In this document: positions 28,694-43,799 of the stretch, one piece after another
Layout: each line of letters opens with the position of its first letter
Position numbering within the stretch: position 1 is the first letter of the stretch
Assembly (NCBI RefSeq): GCF_002979975.1
Contig: NZ_PCQD01000003.1
Coordinates: 124,001 to 188,000, forward strand
DNA length: 64,000 bases
Source: Pseudomonas sp. MYb185
GTDB taxonomy: Bacteria > Pseudomonadota > Gammaproteobacteria > Pseudomonadales > Pseudomonadaceae
Direction of reading: 5' to 3'
The notes under the pieces: model-generated
The model's input: only the letters and a program-made list of their open reading frames with translations
The model's database searches: none
Told to the model about the DNA's origin: nothing
Position numbers and translations under genes: made by a program

Positions 28694-29881
28694 TTATTGC
28701 CGGTATATATCCTCGCGGGTCCAGGGTACGTGATGACTACCATCGGCGAAAGGTTTGACCGCCAGAATCTGGTGAATATTCATCCAGTTACGACGGAAGC
28801 CATAGGCACACCCTGCCAGGTAGATACGCCAGATGCGCAGCGCCTTGTCCGATACGTACTGGCTGGCCTGCTCCAGATGCTGTTCCAGGTTGCTGCTCCA
28901 GTGCTCCAGCGTGCGCGCATAGTGCAGGCGCAACCCTTCGACATCCAGCACTTCGAAGCCTTGGTCGCTCATGCGTGCGATCGCCATCGACAGATGCGGC
29001 AGCTCCCCATGGGGAAACACATAACGGCCGATGAACTTGCCCGCACCCTGGCCAACCTGACGCCCATCGACGTACTTGGCGGTGATGCCGTGGTTCATCA
29101 CCAGCCCACCCGGCTTGACCTGTTGATAAAGGATGCGGAAGTAGTCGGCGAGATTGGCATGCCCGACATGCTCGAACATGCCGACGCTGACCACCTTGTC
29201 GAAATCCTCCCGGCCGGGCAGGTCGCGATAGTCGAGCAGCTCCAGGGTGACCCGCTCCGACACTCCCGCCGCCTCGCTGCGTGCCTGGGCCAGTTGCAAC
29301 TGCGCCTTGCTCAGGGTGATGCCATGCACCTGCACGCCGTAGAAGCGTGCCGCATGCCGGGCCAGGCCACCCCAGCCACAGCCGACATCCAGCAGCCGCT
29401 CACCGGGTTTGAGCCGCAGCTTGCGGCACAGATGATCGAGCTTCTGGGTCTGCGCCGTGGCCAGGCTGTCCTCGGGGCTGTGGAAGTACCCACAGGAATA
29501 GACCATCTGCGGATCCAGCCACAGGGCGTAGAAATCATTGGACAGGTCGTAGTGGTAGGAAATCGCCTCGGCGTCCATCTGCTTGTCATGCTCGGTACGC
29601 TCGACCGGCGGGGCCGGCGAGTCGCCGATCAGCCCCTTGCTCAGGCGATCGGCGACCTCGATGACATCCATGATGTTGCCCTGGATATCCAGCCGCTGAT
29701 CGATATAGGCCTCGCCGAGCTTGTCCAGCGTCGGCTTCTGCATTTCCTGCAGTAGACCCAGATCGTTGATCTGCAGGGTAACACGGGGGTTGGGGGCCAG
29801 ATCGAGCGTGGGGCCGCCCTTGACAATCACTCGCAGGGGCAATGCAAGCGTGCCCAATGTTTCGGAAAATTGCGCAAACAT
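28694..29881 (-). CDS. cfa: Cyclopropane-fatty-acyl-phospholipid synthase family
   Basis: SAM-dependent enzyme that adds a methylene bridge to unsaturated acyl chains of membrane phospholipids. The 395-residue protein has an N-terminal lipid-binding region, YHYDLSNDFYALWLDPQMVY, CGYFHSPEDSL, the SAM motif DVGCGWGGLARHAA, and later SVGMFEHVGHANL and HGITAKY. ATG at 29881 has AGGAGAGG upstream. A weaker upstream ATG at 29908 is less likely. The length is close to the 382 of E. coli Cfa. A related methyltransferase of the same superfamily cannot be excluded, but the catalytic blocks favour CFA synthase. Confidence 0.9.
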   Translation of the reverse strand: MFAQFSETLGTLALPLRVIVKGGPTLDLAPNPRVTLQINDLGLLQEMQKPTLDKLGEAYIDQRLDIQGNIMDVIEVADRLSKGLIGDSPAPPVERTEHDKQMDAEAISYHYDLSNDFYALWLDPQMVYSCGYFHSPEDSLATAQTQKLDHLCRKLRLKPGERLLDVGCGWGGLARHAARFYGVQVHGITLSKAQLQLAQARSEAAGVSERVTLELLDYRDLPGREDFDKVVSVGMFEHVGHANLADYFRILYQQVKPGGLVMNHGITAKYVDGRQVGQGAGKFIGRYVFPHGELPHLSMAIARMSDQGFEVLDVEGLRLHYARTLEHWSSNLEQHLEQASQYVSDKALRIWRIYLAGCAYGFRRNWMNIHQILAVKPFADGSHHVPWTREDIYRQ

Positions 29882-29948
29882 CCGTCCTCTCCTGTGTCCA
29901 GCGGTCAAGACTCAAACCACTATAGGACACAGCAGGGGAGTTTGCCTG

Positions 29949-31322
29949 TTACTCCGGCTTGGCTTGCTTGACCGGGCGCTTCCAGCCCTCCACGTTGCGC
30001 TGGCGTGCCCGGGCCACGGCCAGAGTGGCATCGGGAATGTCCTGGGTAATGGTCGAACCGGCCGCCGTGGTCGCCTGGTTGCCGACCGCTACCGGGGCTA
30101 CCAACGCGGTATTGGAGCCGATGAAGGCGCCGTCACCGATGCGGGTAACGAACTTGTTCACGCCGTCATAGTTGCAGGTGATGGTACCGGCACCGATATT
30201 CGCATTCCTGCCCACCTCGGCATCACCGACATAGGACAGGTGATTGATCTTCGAACCGGCACCGACCACGGTCTTCTTGGTTTCGACGAAGTTGCCGACC
30301 TTGGCCCCGGTGTGCAAGACCGTGCCCGGCCGCAGGCGCGCATAGGGTCCGACATCGCAATCGGCACCGACCTCGGCACCCTCCAGGTGGCTGAACGCCT
30401 TGATCACACTGCCGCTCTTGATCACCGAGTCCTTGATCACGCAATGCGGCCCGATGATCACGTCATCCTCGATCACCACCCGGCCTTCCAGTATCACGTT
30501 GACGTCGATGCTGATATCGCGGCCGATGCTGACCTCACCGCGCACGTCCAGGCGTGCCGGATCGGCCAGGGACGCGCCCTGGGTCATCAACCGCTCGGCC
30601 TCACGGCACTGCCAACCGCGCTCCAGTACCGCCAGCTGCTGACGGTTGTTGGCGCCCATGACTTCCAGCTCATCGCCAGCCTGGGCCACCTGCACCGGTA
30701 CCGCCTGGCTTACCGCCAGCGCCACCACATCGGTCAGGTAATACTCGCCCTGGGCATTGTTGTTGGACAGGCTCGACAACCAGCCAGCCGCCTGGCTGCC
30801 CGGCAATACCATGATGCCGGTATTGCCCTCGTTGATCAGCAACTGCTCGGCGCTGGCGTCCTTCTGCTCGACGATGGCCTGCACCTGCCCGGACTGGTCG
30901 CGGATGATGCGGCCGTAGCCAGTGGGATCCTGCATCAGTACCGTCAGCATGCCCAACGCCTGGCTACCGGCCTGTTCCACCAGCGCACGCAGGGTCTCCA
31001 CCTGCAGCAGCGGCACATCACCGTAGAGCACCAGCACCTGATCGGCATCATTGATATGCGGTAACGCCTGGGCCACCGCATGCCCGGTACCCAGCTGTTC
31101 GCTCTGCAGCACCCAGTTCAGGTCGGCTGCATCCAGCGTCTGCCGCACCCGCTCGGCACCGTGGCCGATGACCACATGAATCCCCTGCGGCAACAGTGCC
31201 CGTGCACTGTCGATCACATGCTCCAGCATCGGCTTGCCCGCTACCGGGTGCAGTACCTTGGGAAGGGAAGAACGCATGCGGGTGCCCTGTCCGGCGGCGA
31301 GAATGACTACGTGCAGATTCAT
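29949..31322 (-). CDS. glmU: Bifunctional UDP-GlcNAc pyrophosphorylase/GlcN-1-P acetyltransferase GlmU
   Basis: Makes UDP-N-acetylglucosamine for peptidoglycan and LPS. The 457-residue protein has the N-terminal pyrophosphorylase fold ([20 protein letters not shown], then LYGDVPLL) and a C-terminal left-handed beta-helix of hexapeptide repeats ([20 protein letters not shown]), ending in the acetyltransferase region [20 protein letters not shown] and the basic tail. It is close to the 454-456 residues of the family. It lies downstream of the atp operon on the same strand, separated from atpC by a REP-like repeat cluster and a terminator. Confidence 0.96.
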   Translation of the reverse strand: MNLHVVILAAGQGTRMRSSLPKVLHPVAGKPMLEHVIDSARALLPQGIHVVIGHGAERVRQTLDAADLNWVLQSEQLGTGHAVAQALPHINDADQVLVLYGDVPLLQVETLRALVEQAGSQALGMLTVLMQDPTGYGRIIRDQSGQVQAIVEQKDASAEQLLINEGNTGIMVLPGSQAAGWLSSLSNNNAQGEYYLTDVVALAVSQAVPVQVAQAGDELEVMGANNRQQLAVLERGWQCREAERLMTQGASLADPARLDVRGEVSIGRDISIDVNVILEGRVVIEDDVIIGPHCVIKDSVIKSGSVIKAFSHLEGAEVGADCDVGPYARLRPGTVLHTGAKVGNFVETKKTVVGAGSKINHLSYVGDAEVGRNANIGAGTITCNYDGVNKFVTRIGDGAFIGSNTALVAPVAVGNQATTAAGSTITQDIPDATLAVARARQRNVEGWKRPVKQAKPE

Positions 31323-31415
31323 GGAAAGCAGATCCTGGAAAATAACGTGGATGGGGATGATAGAAGCTCACAGCGACGGCGCGCAAGTTCAGTGCCACCA
31401 GCTACACCGAGCCTA

Positions 31416-31696
31416 TGGATTGCCACGCCCTTCGGGCTCGCAATGACGAGGGGGAAAGGGGCGTTCTGTGTGGATGGCTTCACCTCGCACCGTCATTGCG
31501 AGGAACGCAGTGACGCGGCAATCCAGTACTACCCGACCGTTCCATGTCCACTCTTTTGGCTCGCAATGATACGGGAAAGGCGGCGCTCTGGGTGGGGTGG
31601 CTTTACTCCGCACCGTCATTGCGAGGAACGCAGTGACGCGGCAATCCAGTGCTACCCGACCGCGCCATACCCATGATTTGCCACGCCCTGGCGGGC
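31416..31696. repeat. REP-like intergenic repeat cluster between glmU and atpC
   Basis: Two near-identical direct copies of a 40-base unit lie at 31488-31527 and 31611-31650 (starting CACCGTCATTGCGAGGAACG and ending GCGGCAATCCAGT). An inverted relative covers about 31416-31446 (GGATTGCCACGCCCTTCGGG onward) and partial inverted pieces lie near 31559-31570 and 31677-31696. The unit is itself imperfectly palindromic (CGTCATTGCG...ACGCGGCAATCC). This layout matches bacterial REP/BIME-type elements. It fills most of the 418-base gap between glmU and atpC. No coding gene is seen here. Confidence 0.85.
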
Positions 31697-31702
31697 GCCC
31701 AC

Positions 31703-31729
31703 AAAAAAGGCAGCCGCAGCTGCCTTTTT
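31703..31729 (-). terminator. atp operon terminator
   Basis: On the minus strand GGCAGC (31724-31719), loop TGCG, GCTGCC (31714-31709), then a run of six T at 31708-31703. It follows atpC by 11 bases. A run of A on the other side makes it potentially bidirectional. Confidence 0.9.
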
Positions 31730-31740
31730 CATCGATTGAC

Positions 31741-32181
31741 TCAGCGATTGAGCGCCGGTCCGCCGTATTTCTTGCGCAGTTCCTGCACAGTCCGCAATTG
31801 GGCTGCGGCTTCGGCGAGACGGGCGGAGGCCGAACCGTAGTCGAACTCGGCGCCTTTCTCGTTGAGAGCCTTTTCTGCGGCCTTTTTCGCTTCTTCTGCA
31901 GCTACCTGGTCAATGTCGCCAGCACGGATGGCCGTGTCGGCAAGCACCTTGACCATGCTCGGCTGAACTTCCAGGAAGCCACCGGAGATGTAGAACACCT
32001 CTTCGGACTTGTCCTGCTTGATCACCCGAACCGGGCCCGGCTTGAGATCGGTCAGCAACGGTGTGTGACCGGGCAGAACGCCGATGTCACCCATGTTGCC
32101 ATGTGCCACGACCATCTCGACCAGACCGGAAAACAGCTCTTCTTCCGCGCTAACGATATCGCAGTGCACTGTCATAGCCAT
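31741..32181 (-). CDS. atpC: ATP synthase epsilon subunit
   Basis: F1 epsilon subunit that couples the rotor and inhibits ATPase activity. The 146-residue protein starts [20 protein letters not shown] and has the N-terminal beta-sandwich ([38 protein letters not shown]) and a C-terminal helical pair rich in Ala and Glu. Last gene of the operon, ending just before a strong terminator. A second in-frame ATG two codons in would trim two residues. Confidence 0.95.
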   Translation of the reverse strand: MAMTVHCDIVSAEEELFSGLVEMVVAHGNMGDIGVLPGHTPLLTDLKPGPVRVIKQDKSEEVFYISGGFLEVQPSMVKVLADTAIRAGDIDQVAAEEAKKAAEKALNEKGAEFDYGSASARLAEAAAQLRTVQELRKKYGGPALNR

Positions 32182-32225
32182 TCAAGTTGCCTCGGTTCTG
32201 CGCCCGCCGAAGCGGGCGCGGCCCA

Positions 32226-33650
<1,425 letters not shown>

Positions 33651-34511
33651 TTAAACCGCGGCGGCGCCGCCGACGATTTCCGAAATTTCCTGGGTGATCG
33701 CAGCCTGACGTGCCTTGTTGTAGATCAGCTGCAGGCTATCGATGATATCGCCCGCATTGTCAGTCGCATTCTTCATCGCGATCATCCGTGCCGCCTGTTC
33801 GCTGGCACTGTTCTCGACGACAGCCTGATACACCTGTGATTCGATGTACCGCTTCAGCAGACCATCCAGCAGTCCCTGGGCATCCGGCTCGTATACGTAG
33901 TCCCAGCGCTCCTGCAGCTCCTCAGTATCCGATGCCACCAGAGGAATCAGTTGCTCGACCTTGGGCTTCTGCACCATGGTATTGACGAACTCGTTGGAGA
34001 CCAGGTACAGACGATCGATACGACCCTCGTGGTAGCCGTCAAGCATGACCTTGACGCTGCCGATGAGGTCGTTCAACGCCGGCTGCTCACCCAGATTGCT
34101 GATTGCCGCGACGACATTGCCACCGTAGCTGCGGAAAAACGCAGCACCCTTGCTGCCGATCACGCACAGCTCGGTTTCGACGTTACGGTCACGCCACTCT
34201 TTCATGTTTGTTACCAGTGCCTTGAACAGGTTGGTGTTCAAGCCACCGCAAAGACCACGATCCGTGCTGACCACGATATAACCAACCCGTTTGACTTCAC
34301 GCTCCTGCATGAAGGGGTGGCGATATTCGGGGTTGGCATTGGCCAGATGGCCAATCACCTGACGAATCCGCTCAGCGTAGGGACGGCTGGTCGCCATGCG
34401 CTGCTGTGCCTTGCGCATCTTGCTGACCGCCACCTTTTCCATGGCGCTGGTGATCTTCTGAGTACTTTTGATACTCGAAATTTTACCGCGAATCTCTTTT
34501 GCGCCTGCCAT
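33651..34511 (-). CDS. atpG: ATP synthase gamma subunit
   Basis: Central rotor shaft. The 286-residue protein opens [20 protein letters not shown] with the long coiled-coil N-terminus ([19 protein letters not shown]), has the Rossmann-like middle ([19 protein letters not shown]), and ends in the C-terminal helix with [36 protein letters not shown]. Within the expected length for gamma. A 74-base gap, with no gene, separates it from atpA. Confidence 0.97.
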   Translation of the reverse strand: MAGAKEIRGKISSIKSTQKITSAMEKVAVSKMRKAQQRMATSRPYAERIRQVIGHLANANPEYRHPFMQEREVKRVGYIVVSTDRGLCGGLNTNLFKALVTNMKEWRDRNVETELCVIGSKGAAFFRSYGGNVVAAISNLGEQPALNDLIGSVKVMLDGYHEGRIDRLYLVSNEFVNTMVQKPKVEQLIPLVASDTEELQERWDYVYEPDAQGLLDGLLKRYIESQVYQAVVENSASEQAARMIAMKNATDNAGDIIDSLQLIYNKARQAAITQEISEIVGGAAAV

Positions 34512-34585
34512 GTCACACCTTTCAGGTTAGCCCGTGGCCGTATCGCACGAAGCGGGACACGGCAACGCCGTATCCCGCCCTCGGC

Positions 34586-36130
<1,545 letters not shown>

Positions 36131-36145
36131 GCCATGTCCCTCAAA

Positions 36146-36682
36146 TCAGGATTTCAACGCCTCGGCCAGCTTTGCAAGCTTGCCGCGGACCGAACCGTCG
36201 ATGACCAGGTCACCCGCACGAATCAACACACCGCCAATGAGGGCCGGGTTGATGGTCACATGAGGAGTTACTGTGCGGTCTAACCGCTTGGTTAAAGCGG
36301 TTGCCAGCGTTTTCTGTTGATCGTCAGTCAGCTCGAAGGCGGATTCCACCTCGACTGTGATACTGCGATCGTGTTCCGCCTTGTATTGCTCATAGAGCTC
36401 GGCGATATCCGGGATCAGGAGCAGACGATCGTTCTCGGCCAGAGTCCGGACAAAGTTGCCGAACTCGGGAGTAATACGACCTTCGCACACCAGAAGCAGA
36501 TCATCGGCCTTGCGCTCGCGGGTCAATGCCGGATCACCCATCCTCTCGACAAAAACCGGATCGGCAACTACAGCGGCTGTCAGAGCCAGCATGCCTGACC
36601 AGGCATCCAGGGCAGCAGCAGAAGTAGCAAACTCGAAAGCCGCTTTTGCGTAAGGCCGAGCTAGCGTAGTGATTGTAGCCAT
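36146..36682 (-). CDS. atpH: ATP synthase delta subunit
   Basis: Peripheral stalk subunit linking F1 to b2. The 178-residue protein begins MATITTLARPYAKAAFEFAT and ends with the delta signature VTINPALIGGVLIRAGDLVI followed by DGSVRGKLAKLAEAL. It fits the family length of about 177. Eleven bases to atpF. Confidence 0.97.
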   Translation of the reverse strand: MATITTLARPYAKAAFEFATSAAALDAWSGMLALTAAVVADPVFVERMGDPALTRERKADDLLLVCEGRITPEFGNFVRTLAENDRLLLIPDIAELYEQYKAEHDRSITVEVESAFELTDDQQKTLATALTKRLDRTVTPHVTINPALIGGVLIRAGDLVIDGSVRGKLAKLAEALKS

Positions 36683-36693
36683 GCTCGCCTCGC

Positions 36694-37164
36694 TTAGAGT
36701 TGTGAGGCCAGTTTGTTGACCAGCTCACTGTGGGCCGCGGAATCCACTTCGGACTCCAGGATCTGCTCGGCACCCTTGATTGCCAGTGTGGCAACCTGGG
36801 CCCGGAGTTGATCCCTGGCGCGATTCACTTCCTGCTCGATTTCAGCCTTGGCGGCTGCAATCAGACGTTCACCTTCGGAACGTGCCTGCTCTTTGGCTTC
36901 CTCGACGATGAGGTTGGCACCCTTGTTGGCCTGCTCGATGATCTGGGCAGCCTGTTCCTTGGTCTCACGCAGGGTCTGGGCAGCTTTTTCCTGGGCCAGA
37001 CCCAGGTCGCGCTGGGCGCGGCCAGCCGCATCCAGGCCTTCGGCGATTTTTTTCTGGCGTTCCTGCATGGCGCGGGTAACCGGCGGCCATACGAACTTCA
37101 TGGTAAACCAGACAAAAATAGCGAAGGCAATCGTTTGACCGAACAGCGTCAGATTAATATTCAC
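36694..37164 (-). CDS. atpF: ATP synthase b subunit
   Basis: Peripheral stalk subunit: an N-terminal membrane anchor ([20 protein letters not shown], about residues 7-26) and a long charged coiled coil to the C-terminus, 156 residues in total. The [20 protein letters not shown] boundary is the standard F-type b form. 89 bases upstream lies atpE. No gene is seen in that gap. Confidence 0.97.
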   Translation of the reverse strand: MNINLTLFGQTIAFAIFVWFTMKFVWPPVTRAMQERQKKIAEGLDAAGRAQRDLGLAQEKAAQTLRETKEQAAQIIEQANKGANLIVEEAKEQARSEGERLIAAAKAEIEQEVNRARDQLRAQVATLAIKGAEQILESEVDSAAHSELVNKLASQL

Positions 37165-37253
37165 AGCGATTTACCTCGTGCTATTTCGTTGATTCCTGGG
37201 GATGACATCGACGCGGCAGGACCTGCGCCCTGCCGTACATCGCTACCAGTCGA

Positions 37254-37520
<267 letters not shown>

Positions 37521-37556
37521 TCAAGTTTATCGTTGGTTGAACAAGGGTCCGGCTGC

Positions 37557-38857
<1,301 letters not shown>

Positions 38858-39014
38858 TCCGACCCTCATGGCGTTCCCGTCAACTTCAACCGCGTTTTCT
38901 GCAACACACTGGTGCATTTTGCCCAGTCAAAATAGCGCGAGGAGTATAGGTGGATTATGTAGTCGATTCAACTACAGCGGTTGATTTCTCTGGTGCGCCG
39001 CAATGTCGCAGTTG

Positions 39015-39875
39015 TTACTTAATGTGCATGAGCACGCCGTCGAGTTCATCCAGCGAGTTGTAGCTGATGACCAACCGACCCTTGCCCTTGGCCCCATGCT
39101 GGATCTTCACTTCGGCACCGATGCGCTCGGCCAGATCCTGCTGCAGCCGCTCTATGTCCGGATTGCCGCGAATGGCGCCGGCCTCCCGGCGCGGATTCAG
39201 CCACTGCCGCACCAACGCCTCGGTCTGACGAACGGTCAAGCCGCGTGCTACCACCTGGCGGGCAGCTTCGGTCTGCTGGTCGGCCGGCAGACCGAGCAGG
39301 GCACGGGCATGGCCCATTTCGATGTCGCCGCGCTCGAGCAGCAGTTTCACTTCGTCCGGCAACGACATCAGCCGCAGCAGGTTGGTGATGGTCACCCGGG
39401 ATTTGCCCACCGCGTCGGCGACCTGCTGCTGGGTCAGCTCGAACTCCTGCTGCAGACGCTGCAGGGCGATGGCTTCCTCGATCGGATTGAGGTCTTCGCG
39501 CTGGATGTTCTCGATCAGCGCCATGGCGATGGCCGCTTCGTCCGGTACCTCGCGGATCACTGCCGGAATACTGTCCAGACCGGCCTGCTGGGTAGCCCGC
39601 CAGCGCCGTTCCCCGGCGATGATCTCGTAGCGTTCCCCGGCGATCGGCCGCACCACGATCGGCTGCATCACGCCCTGGGCCCGGATCGAACTGGCCAGTT
39701 CTTCCAGCGCCTGGGGATCCATGTCACGGCGCGGCTGGTATTTGCCACGCTGGATCAGATCGACTGGCAGATCACGCAATTGCTGATCCTGACTGCCTTC
39801 GGTCTTTTCGTTGGTGTTGGTCTGTCCCAGCAGTGCGTCCAACCCCCGTCCCAAGCCGCGTTTCTTGACCGCCAT
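39015..39875 (-). CDS. parB: Chromosome partitioning protein ParB
   Basis: CTPase and site-specific DNA-binding protein that loads on parS and spreads. The 286-residue protein has the N-terminal ParB box (LPVDLIQRGKYQPRRDMDPQ), the CTP-binding GERRWRATQQAG, a helix-turn-helix (VADAVGKSRVTITNLLRLMS), and a C-terminal dimerisation region. It lies 22 bases downstream of parA on the same strand. Three matching parS sites are present in the window, so the system appears complete. Confidence 0.96.
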   Translation of the reverse strand: MAVKKRGLGRGLDALLGQTNTNEKTEGSQDQQLRDLPVDLIQRGKYQPRRDMDPQALEELASSIRAQGVMQPIVVRPIAGERYEIIAGERRWRATQQAGLDSIPAVIREVPDEAAIAMALIENIQREDLNPIEEAIALQRLQQEFELTQQQVADAVGKSRVTITNLLRLMSLPDEVKLLLERGDIEMGHARALLGLPADQQTEAARQVVARGLTVRQTEALVRQWLNPRREAGAIRGNPDIERLQQDLAERIGAEVKIQHGAKGKGRLVISYNSLDELDGVLMHIK

Positions 39876-39897
39876 GCCTGTCCTGTCCTTTTTCCGA

Positions 39898-40695
39898 TTA
39901 ATCGTTTACAGCCGAAGCCTGCTTGGCCGCCTTGCGCGTACGCCTGACCAGTTCCCCGGCCAATGCCAGATAGGCGACAGCGCCACGTGATTGCTTGTCG
40001 TAGGCCAGTACCGGCACACCGTAGCTCGGCGCTTCGGCCAGGCGCACGTTGCGCGGGATCACCGTCTGGTACAGGCGATCGCCGAAATGACTGCTCAATT
40101 GCTCGGATACTTCGCGGGTCAGGCTGTTGCGTGGATCGTACATGGTCCGCAGCAGACCTTCGATCTGCAATGCGGGATTGAGCACCGAGCCGATGCGTTG
40201 AATGGTGTTGACCAGCGCCGACAGCCCCTCCAGCGCATAGTATTCGCACTGCATGGGAATGATCACGCCATCGGCGGCAACCAGTGCATTCACCGTCAGC
40301 ATGTTCAGCGATGGCGGACAGTCGATGAGAATGAAGTCGTACTTGTCACGCACGTTGGCCAGCGCATAGCGCAACCGGCTTTCCTTCATTTTCAGTTCCA
40401 GCAGTTCGACTTCGGCGGCGGTCAGGTCGGCATTGGCCGGCAGCAGGTCATAGCCGCCTTCCTCGGAACGCCGCAACGCCTGCTCGAGATTGCAGCGATC
40501 GGTGAGCAGTTCGTATACCGAGAACTCCAACTGCGACTTGTCGACACCGCTGCCCATGGTCGCGTTGCCCTGGGGGTCGAGGTCGATCAGTAGCACCTTG
40601 CGTTTGGTCGCGGCCAGCGAGGCGGCCAGATTCACCGTGGTGGTGGTCTTGCCGACGCCGCCTTTCTGGTTGGCAATTGCCAGTACCTTGCCCAC
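39898..40695 (-). CDS. parA: Chromosome partitioning ATPase ParA (Soj)
   Basis: Walker-type ATPase, 265 residues, that moves ParB-parS complexes. The deviant Walker A motif is KGGVGKTTT (residues 11-19), with LLIDLDPQGNATMGSGVDKS and a later ILIDCPPSLNMLTVNALVAA. The C-terminus is basic (RRTRKAAKQASAVND). It is 16 bases after rsmG, forming mnmG-rsmG-parA-parB in one direction. Confidence 0.97.
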   Translation of the reverse strand: MGKVLAIANQKGGVGKTTTTVNLAASLAATKRKVLLIDLDPQGNATMGSGVDKSQLEFSVYELLTDRCNLEQALRRSEEGGYDLLPANADLTAAEVELLELKMKESRLRYALANVRDKYDFILIDCPPSLNMLTVNALVAADGVIIPMQCEYYALEGLSALVNTIQRIGSVLNPALQIEGLLRTMYDPRNSLTREVSEQLSSHFGDRLYQTVIPRNVRLAEAPSYGVPVLAYDKQSRGAVAYLALAGELVRRTRKAAKQASAVND

Positions 40696-40711
40696 TACGA
40701 TCTCCTCTCGG

Positions 40712-41356
40712 TTAACCTTGTGCCGTGCGTCGCAGTATCAGCAGATGCCGGCTGGCCTGGCAACCGGGGACCGCTAATTCTTCACTGGTGATCACCGTGA
40801 AATCATCGGCCAGCGCCTGCAGTTCGGACTCCGGATACAGCCCCTTCATCGCCAGCCAGTGCGTATCGGATGTACTCAGATGCCGGGTCAGGCTGGTGAA
40901 GTCGGCCAGCGAACTGAATGCCCGGGACACTATACCGTCAAATGCCTGCTCGGGGGTAAACGCCTCTACCCGACTGTTGACCACCTGCAGGTTGTCCAGC
41001 CCCAGCTCCAGCTTGACCTGGGTGAGAAAACGGGTCTTCTTGCCATTGCTGTCAAGCAGGGTGAACTGGCTGTCCGGGCGCATGATCGCCAGGATCACGC
41101 CGGGCATGCCGCCGCCACTGCCCACATCCAGCCAGCGGCCGTCAGCGACGAACGGCAGAATGCTCAGGCTGTCGAGCAGGTGACGGCTGACCATTTCATC
41201 CGGATCGCGCACGGCGGTCAGGTTGTAGGCCTTGTTCCACTTGTTCAGCAGTGCCATGTAAGCCAGCAATTGCTCGGCCTGCCCAGCGCTGAGCGCAACA
41301 TCCATTTGCTGCGCGCCACGGGCGAGTTGCCCGGCGTGATCAACCATGCCTGTCAT
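40712..41356 (-). CDS. rsmG: 16S rRNA m7G527 methyltransferase RsmG
   Basis: SAM-dependent methyltransferase (GidB) that modifies G527 of 16S rRNA. The 214-residue protein has LVLALLNKW-like helices, the SAM motif [40 protein letters not shown] and [17 protein letters not shown] 41356 overlaps the mnmG stop as ATGA. An in-frame ATG at 41347 with a better-spaced AGGAGG is equally plausible and would remove three residues. Confidence 0.95.
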   Translation of the reverse strand: MTGMVDHAGQLARGAQQMDVALSAGQAEQLLAYMALLNKWNKAYNLTAVRDPDEMVSRHLLDSLSILPFVADGRWLDVGSGGGMPGVILAIMRPDSQFTLLDSNGKKTRFLTQVKLELGLDNLQVVNSRVEAFTPEQAFDGIVSRAFSSLADFTSLTRHLSTSDTHWLAMKGLYPESELQALADDFTVITSEELAVPGCQASRHLLILRRTAQG

Positions 41357-43254
41357 GCCTCCTGAGCCAGTTTTCCGTCGGTCAGCGCATTGCGCTTTTT
41401 CAGATGGATCAGCAGCAGGCTGATCGCCGCCGGGGTCACCCCGGGAATGCGTGAAGCCTGGCCGAGGGTCTGCGGACGGATGCTCGCCAGCTTCTGGCTG
41501 ATCTCCTTGGACAGGCCATTCAGCGCGGCATAGTCCAGATCCTCCGGCAGCAGCGTCTGCTCATTCTGCCGCAGCTTGTCGATCTCATCCTGCTGCCGCT
41601 CGATGTAGCCGGCGTACTTGGTATGGATTTCCACCTGCTCGGCGGCATCGGCGGGAATCTCCGCGACGCCGGTCAACTGGGTGAGGGTCTGGTAGTCGAC
41701 CTCGGGACGGCGCAGCAGATCCAGCAGGTTGTATTCCCTGGTAAGCGGGGTAGCGAAATGCGCGGCAAAAGCCTTGCCCGCCTCGCTGGTCGGCTGCACC
41801 CAGGTGGAGCGCAGGCGCAGCTGTTCCGCCTCGATGGCTTCGCGCTTGGCACTGAAGGCGGCCCAGCGGGCATCATCCACCAGCCCCAGTTCGCGGCCTT
41901 TCCCGGTCAGACGCAGATCGGCATTGTCCTCGCGCAGTACCAGGCGGTATTCGGCACGGGAAGTGAACATGCGGTAGGGCTCACGGGTGCCCATGGTGAT
42001 CAGGTCATCCACCAGCACGCCGATGTAGGCCTCGTCACGACGCGGGCACCAGCTGTCCAGCCCCTGGGCACGACGGGCGGCATTCAGCCCGGCCAGCAGT
42101 CCCTGTGCTCCGGCCTCTTCGTAACCGGTGGTGCCATTGATCTGGCCGGCGAAGAACAGCCCACCGATGACCTTGGTTTCCAGCGAGTACTTCAGGTCCT
42201 GCGGGTTGAAGTAATCGTATTCGATGGCATAGCCGGGACGCAGGATGTGCGCATTCTCCATGCCACGGATCGAACGCACGATCTGCAGCTGCACATCGAA
42301 CGGCAAGGAGGTGGAAATGCCGTTGGGGTACAGCTCGTGGGTGGTCAGGCCTTCCGGCTCGATGAACACCTGGTGCTGATCCTTGTCGGCGAACCGGTGG
42401 ATCTTGTCCTCGATCGACGGGCAGTAGCGTGGGCCGACGCCTTCGATCACTCCGGTATACATCGGCGAGCGATCGAGATTGTTGCGAATGATCTCGTGGG
42501 TGCGCTCGTTGGTATGGGTGATCCAGCAGTTGACCTGCTCGGGATGCTCATCGGCGCTACCGGTGAAGGACATCACCGGGATCGGTGTATCACCCGGCTG
42601 GGCGGTCATCTTCGAGAAATCCACACTGCGCCCATCGATACGCGGCGGGGTGCCGGTCTTCAGGCGATCCACCCGCAGCGGCAACTCGCGCAGACGCCGG
42701 GCCAGGGCAATGGCCGGGGGATCGCCGGCACGACCGCCGGAGTAGTTATCCAGACCGATATGAATCACACCACCGAGGAAGGTCCCAGCGGTCAGTACCA
42801 CGTTGTCGGCAGGAAAGCGCAGGCCCATCTGGGTTACCACACCGCGGACCTGATCCTGCTCGACGATCAGGTCGTCACAGGCCTGCTGGAATATCCACAG
42901 GTTGGGCTGGTTTTCCAGGGTATGACGGATCGCCGCCTTGTACAGCACGCGATCAGCCTGGGCGCGAGTAGCACGCACCGCCGGCCCCTTGCGGCTGTTG
43001 AGCACGCGGAACTGGATGCCGGCCTTGTCGGTGGCCTTGGCCATGGCACCGCCCAAGGCATCGATCTCCTTGACCAGATGACTCTTGCCGATACCACCGA
43101 TGGCCGGATTGCAGCTCATCTGGCCCAGGGTCTCGACGTTATGGCTGAGCAGCAGGGTCTTCACCCCCATGCGGGCGGCAGCCAGCGCAGCCTCGGTACC
43201 GGCATGGCCGCCACCTACCACGATCACGTCAAAACGATCCGGAAAATCCACCAT
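41353..43254 (-). CDS. mnmG: tRNA uridine-5-carboxymethylaminomethyl modification enzyme MnmG
   Basis: FAD-binding partner of MnmE in wobble-uridine modification. The 633-residue protein has the Rossmann motif [59 protein letters not shown] and a C-terminal helical MnmE/tRNA-binding region. It is normal in length. A large non-coding region with DnaA boxes lies immediately upstream. Confidence 0.97.
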   Translation of the reverse strand: MVDFPDRFDVIVVGGGHAGTEAALAAARMGVKTLLLSHNVETLGQMSCNPAIGGIGKSHLVKEIDALGGAMAKATDKAGIQFRVLNSRKGPAVRATRAQADRVLYKAAIRHTLENQPNLWIFQQACDDLIVEQDQVRGVVTQMGLRFPADNVVLTAGTFLGGVIHIGLDNYSGGRAGDPPAIALARRLRELPLRVDRLKTGTPPRIDGRSVDFSKMTAQPGDTPIPVMSFTGSADEHPEQVNCWITHTNERTHEIIRNNLDRSPMYTGVIEGVGPRYCPSIEDKIHRFADKDQHQVFIEPEGLTTHELYPNGISTSLPFDVQLQIVRSIRGMENAHILRPGYAIEYDYFNPQDLKYSLETKVIGGLFFAGQINGTTGYEEAGAQGLLAGLNAARRAQGLDSWCPRRDEAYIGVLVDDLITMGTREPYRMFTSRAEYRLVLREDNADLRLTGKGRELGLVDDARWAAFSAKREAIEAEQLRLRSTWVQPTSEAGKAFAAHFATPLTREYNLLDLLRRPEVDYQTLTQLTGVAEIPADAAEQVEIHTKYAGYIERQQDEIDKLRQNEQTLLPEDLDYAALNGLSKEISQKLASIRPQTLGQASRIPGVTPAAISLLLIHLKKRNALTDGKLAQEA

Positions 43255-43374
43255 ACACCTCGTTGCCCGGGCTGAGCCGGACGTCGGGAAAAGGGGCTGA
43301 TTATAGGCGCAGAGCAGAAAAATTGCAGCACTGGTTGAACATTTTTTGAACAGCTTGGCCCGCCCGCCGTCGTA

Positions 43375-43660
43375 CTGCCTTTCAGATACATATAAGAAAG
43401 AAAATATATGAAAAGCTTTATGTTAATGCTGTAAATGAGGGCGGCTTTTTCTGTGTATAAGTGAATTTTTCCCAATTAAATCATTGCATTGGCAAAAGCA
43501 TAAGCCTGTGCTCGAGCTGGGCATAGCCAGTGTCGGGATGGGTTGTGTTCCTGTGTATAAACCGGCGTCTTATCCACAGCGGGTTTCCACCTCCGCTTAC
43601 TCACAGGCTTATGGACCGGGCTCAGGGCCAGTTGTGCACAGGGTTTATTCAGCGAAAAAG
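43375..43660. promoter_or_regulatory. DnaA-box cluster upstream of mnmG
   Basis: The 545-base gap 43255-43799 has no gene. Two TGTGTATAA boxes (43452-43460, 43552-43560), a perfect TTATCCACA (43570-43578) and two one-mismatch sites (43597-43605, 43632-43640) are clustered next to a clearly AT-rich stretch (about 43380-43495). This fits the origin-like cluster that I recall lying upstream of gidA/mnmG in P. putida. Whether it initiates replication or is a DnaA-regulated promoter cannot be told here. Confidence 0.75.
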
Positions 43661-43799
43661 TCTGCAACCACTGCCGGTCGACCCACTCGATTCGGCATAC
43701 ATGGCAATAATTATCTGGAAGCAGTATGTTGGATCGTCATCTGACCAATCGATTTATCGCCAGGGCCGGCGCAGCAGGTCAGATCTACAGGAGGTATTT

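Noticed and set aside
29721-31064. 447-codon plus-strand frame over glmU
   Set aside because: Opposite to glmU, low-complexity, no family match.
31416-31696. CRISPR array
   Set aside because: Only two direct copies of a 40-base palindromic unit with inverted partners, no regular spacers and no cas genes.
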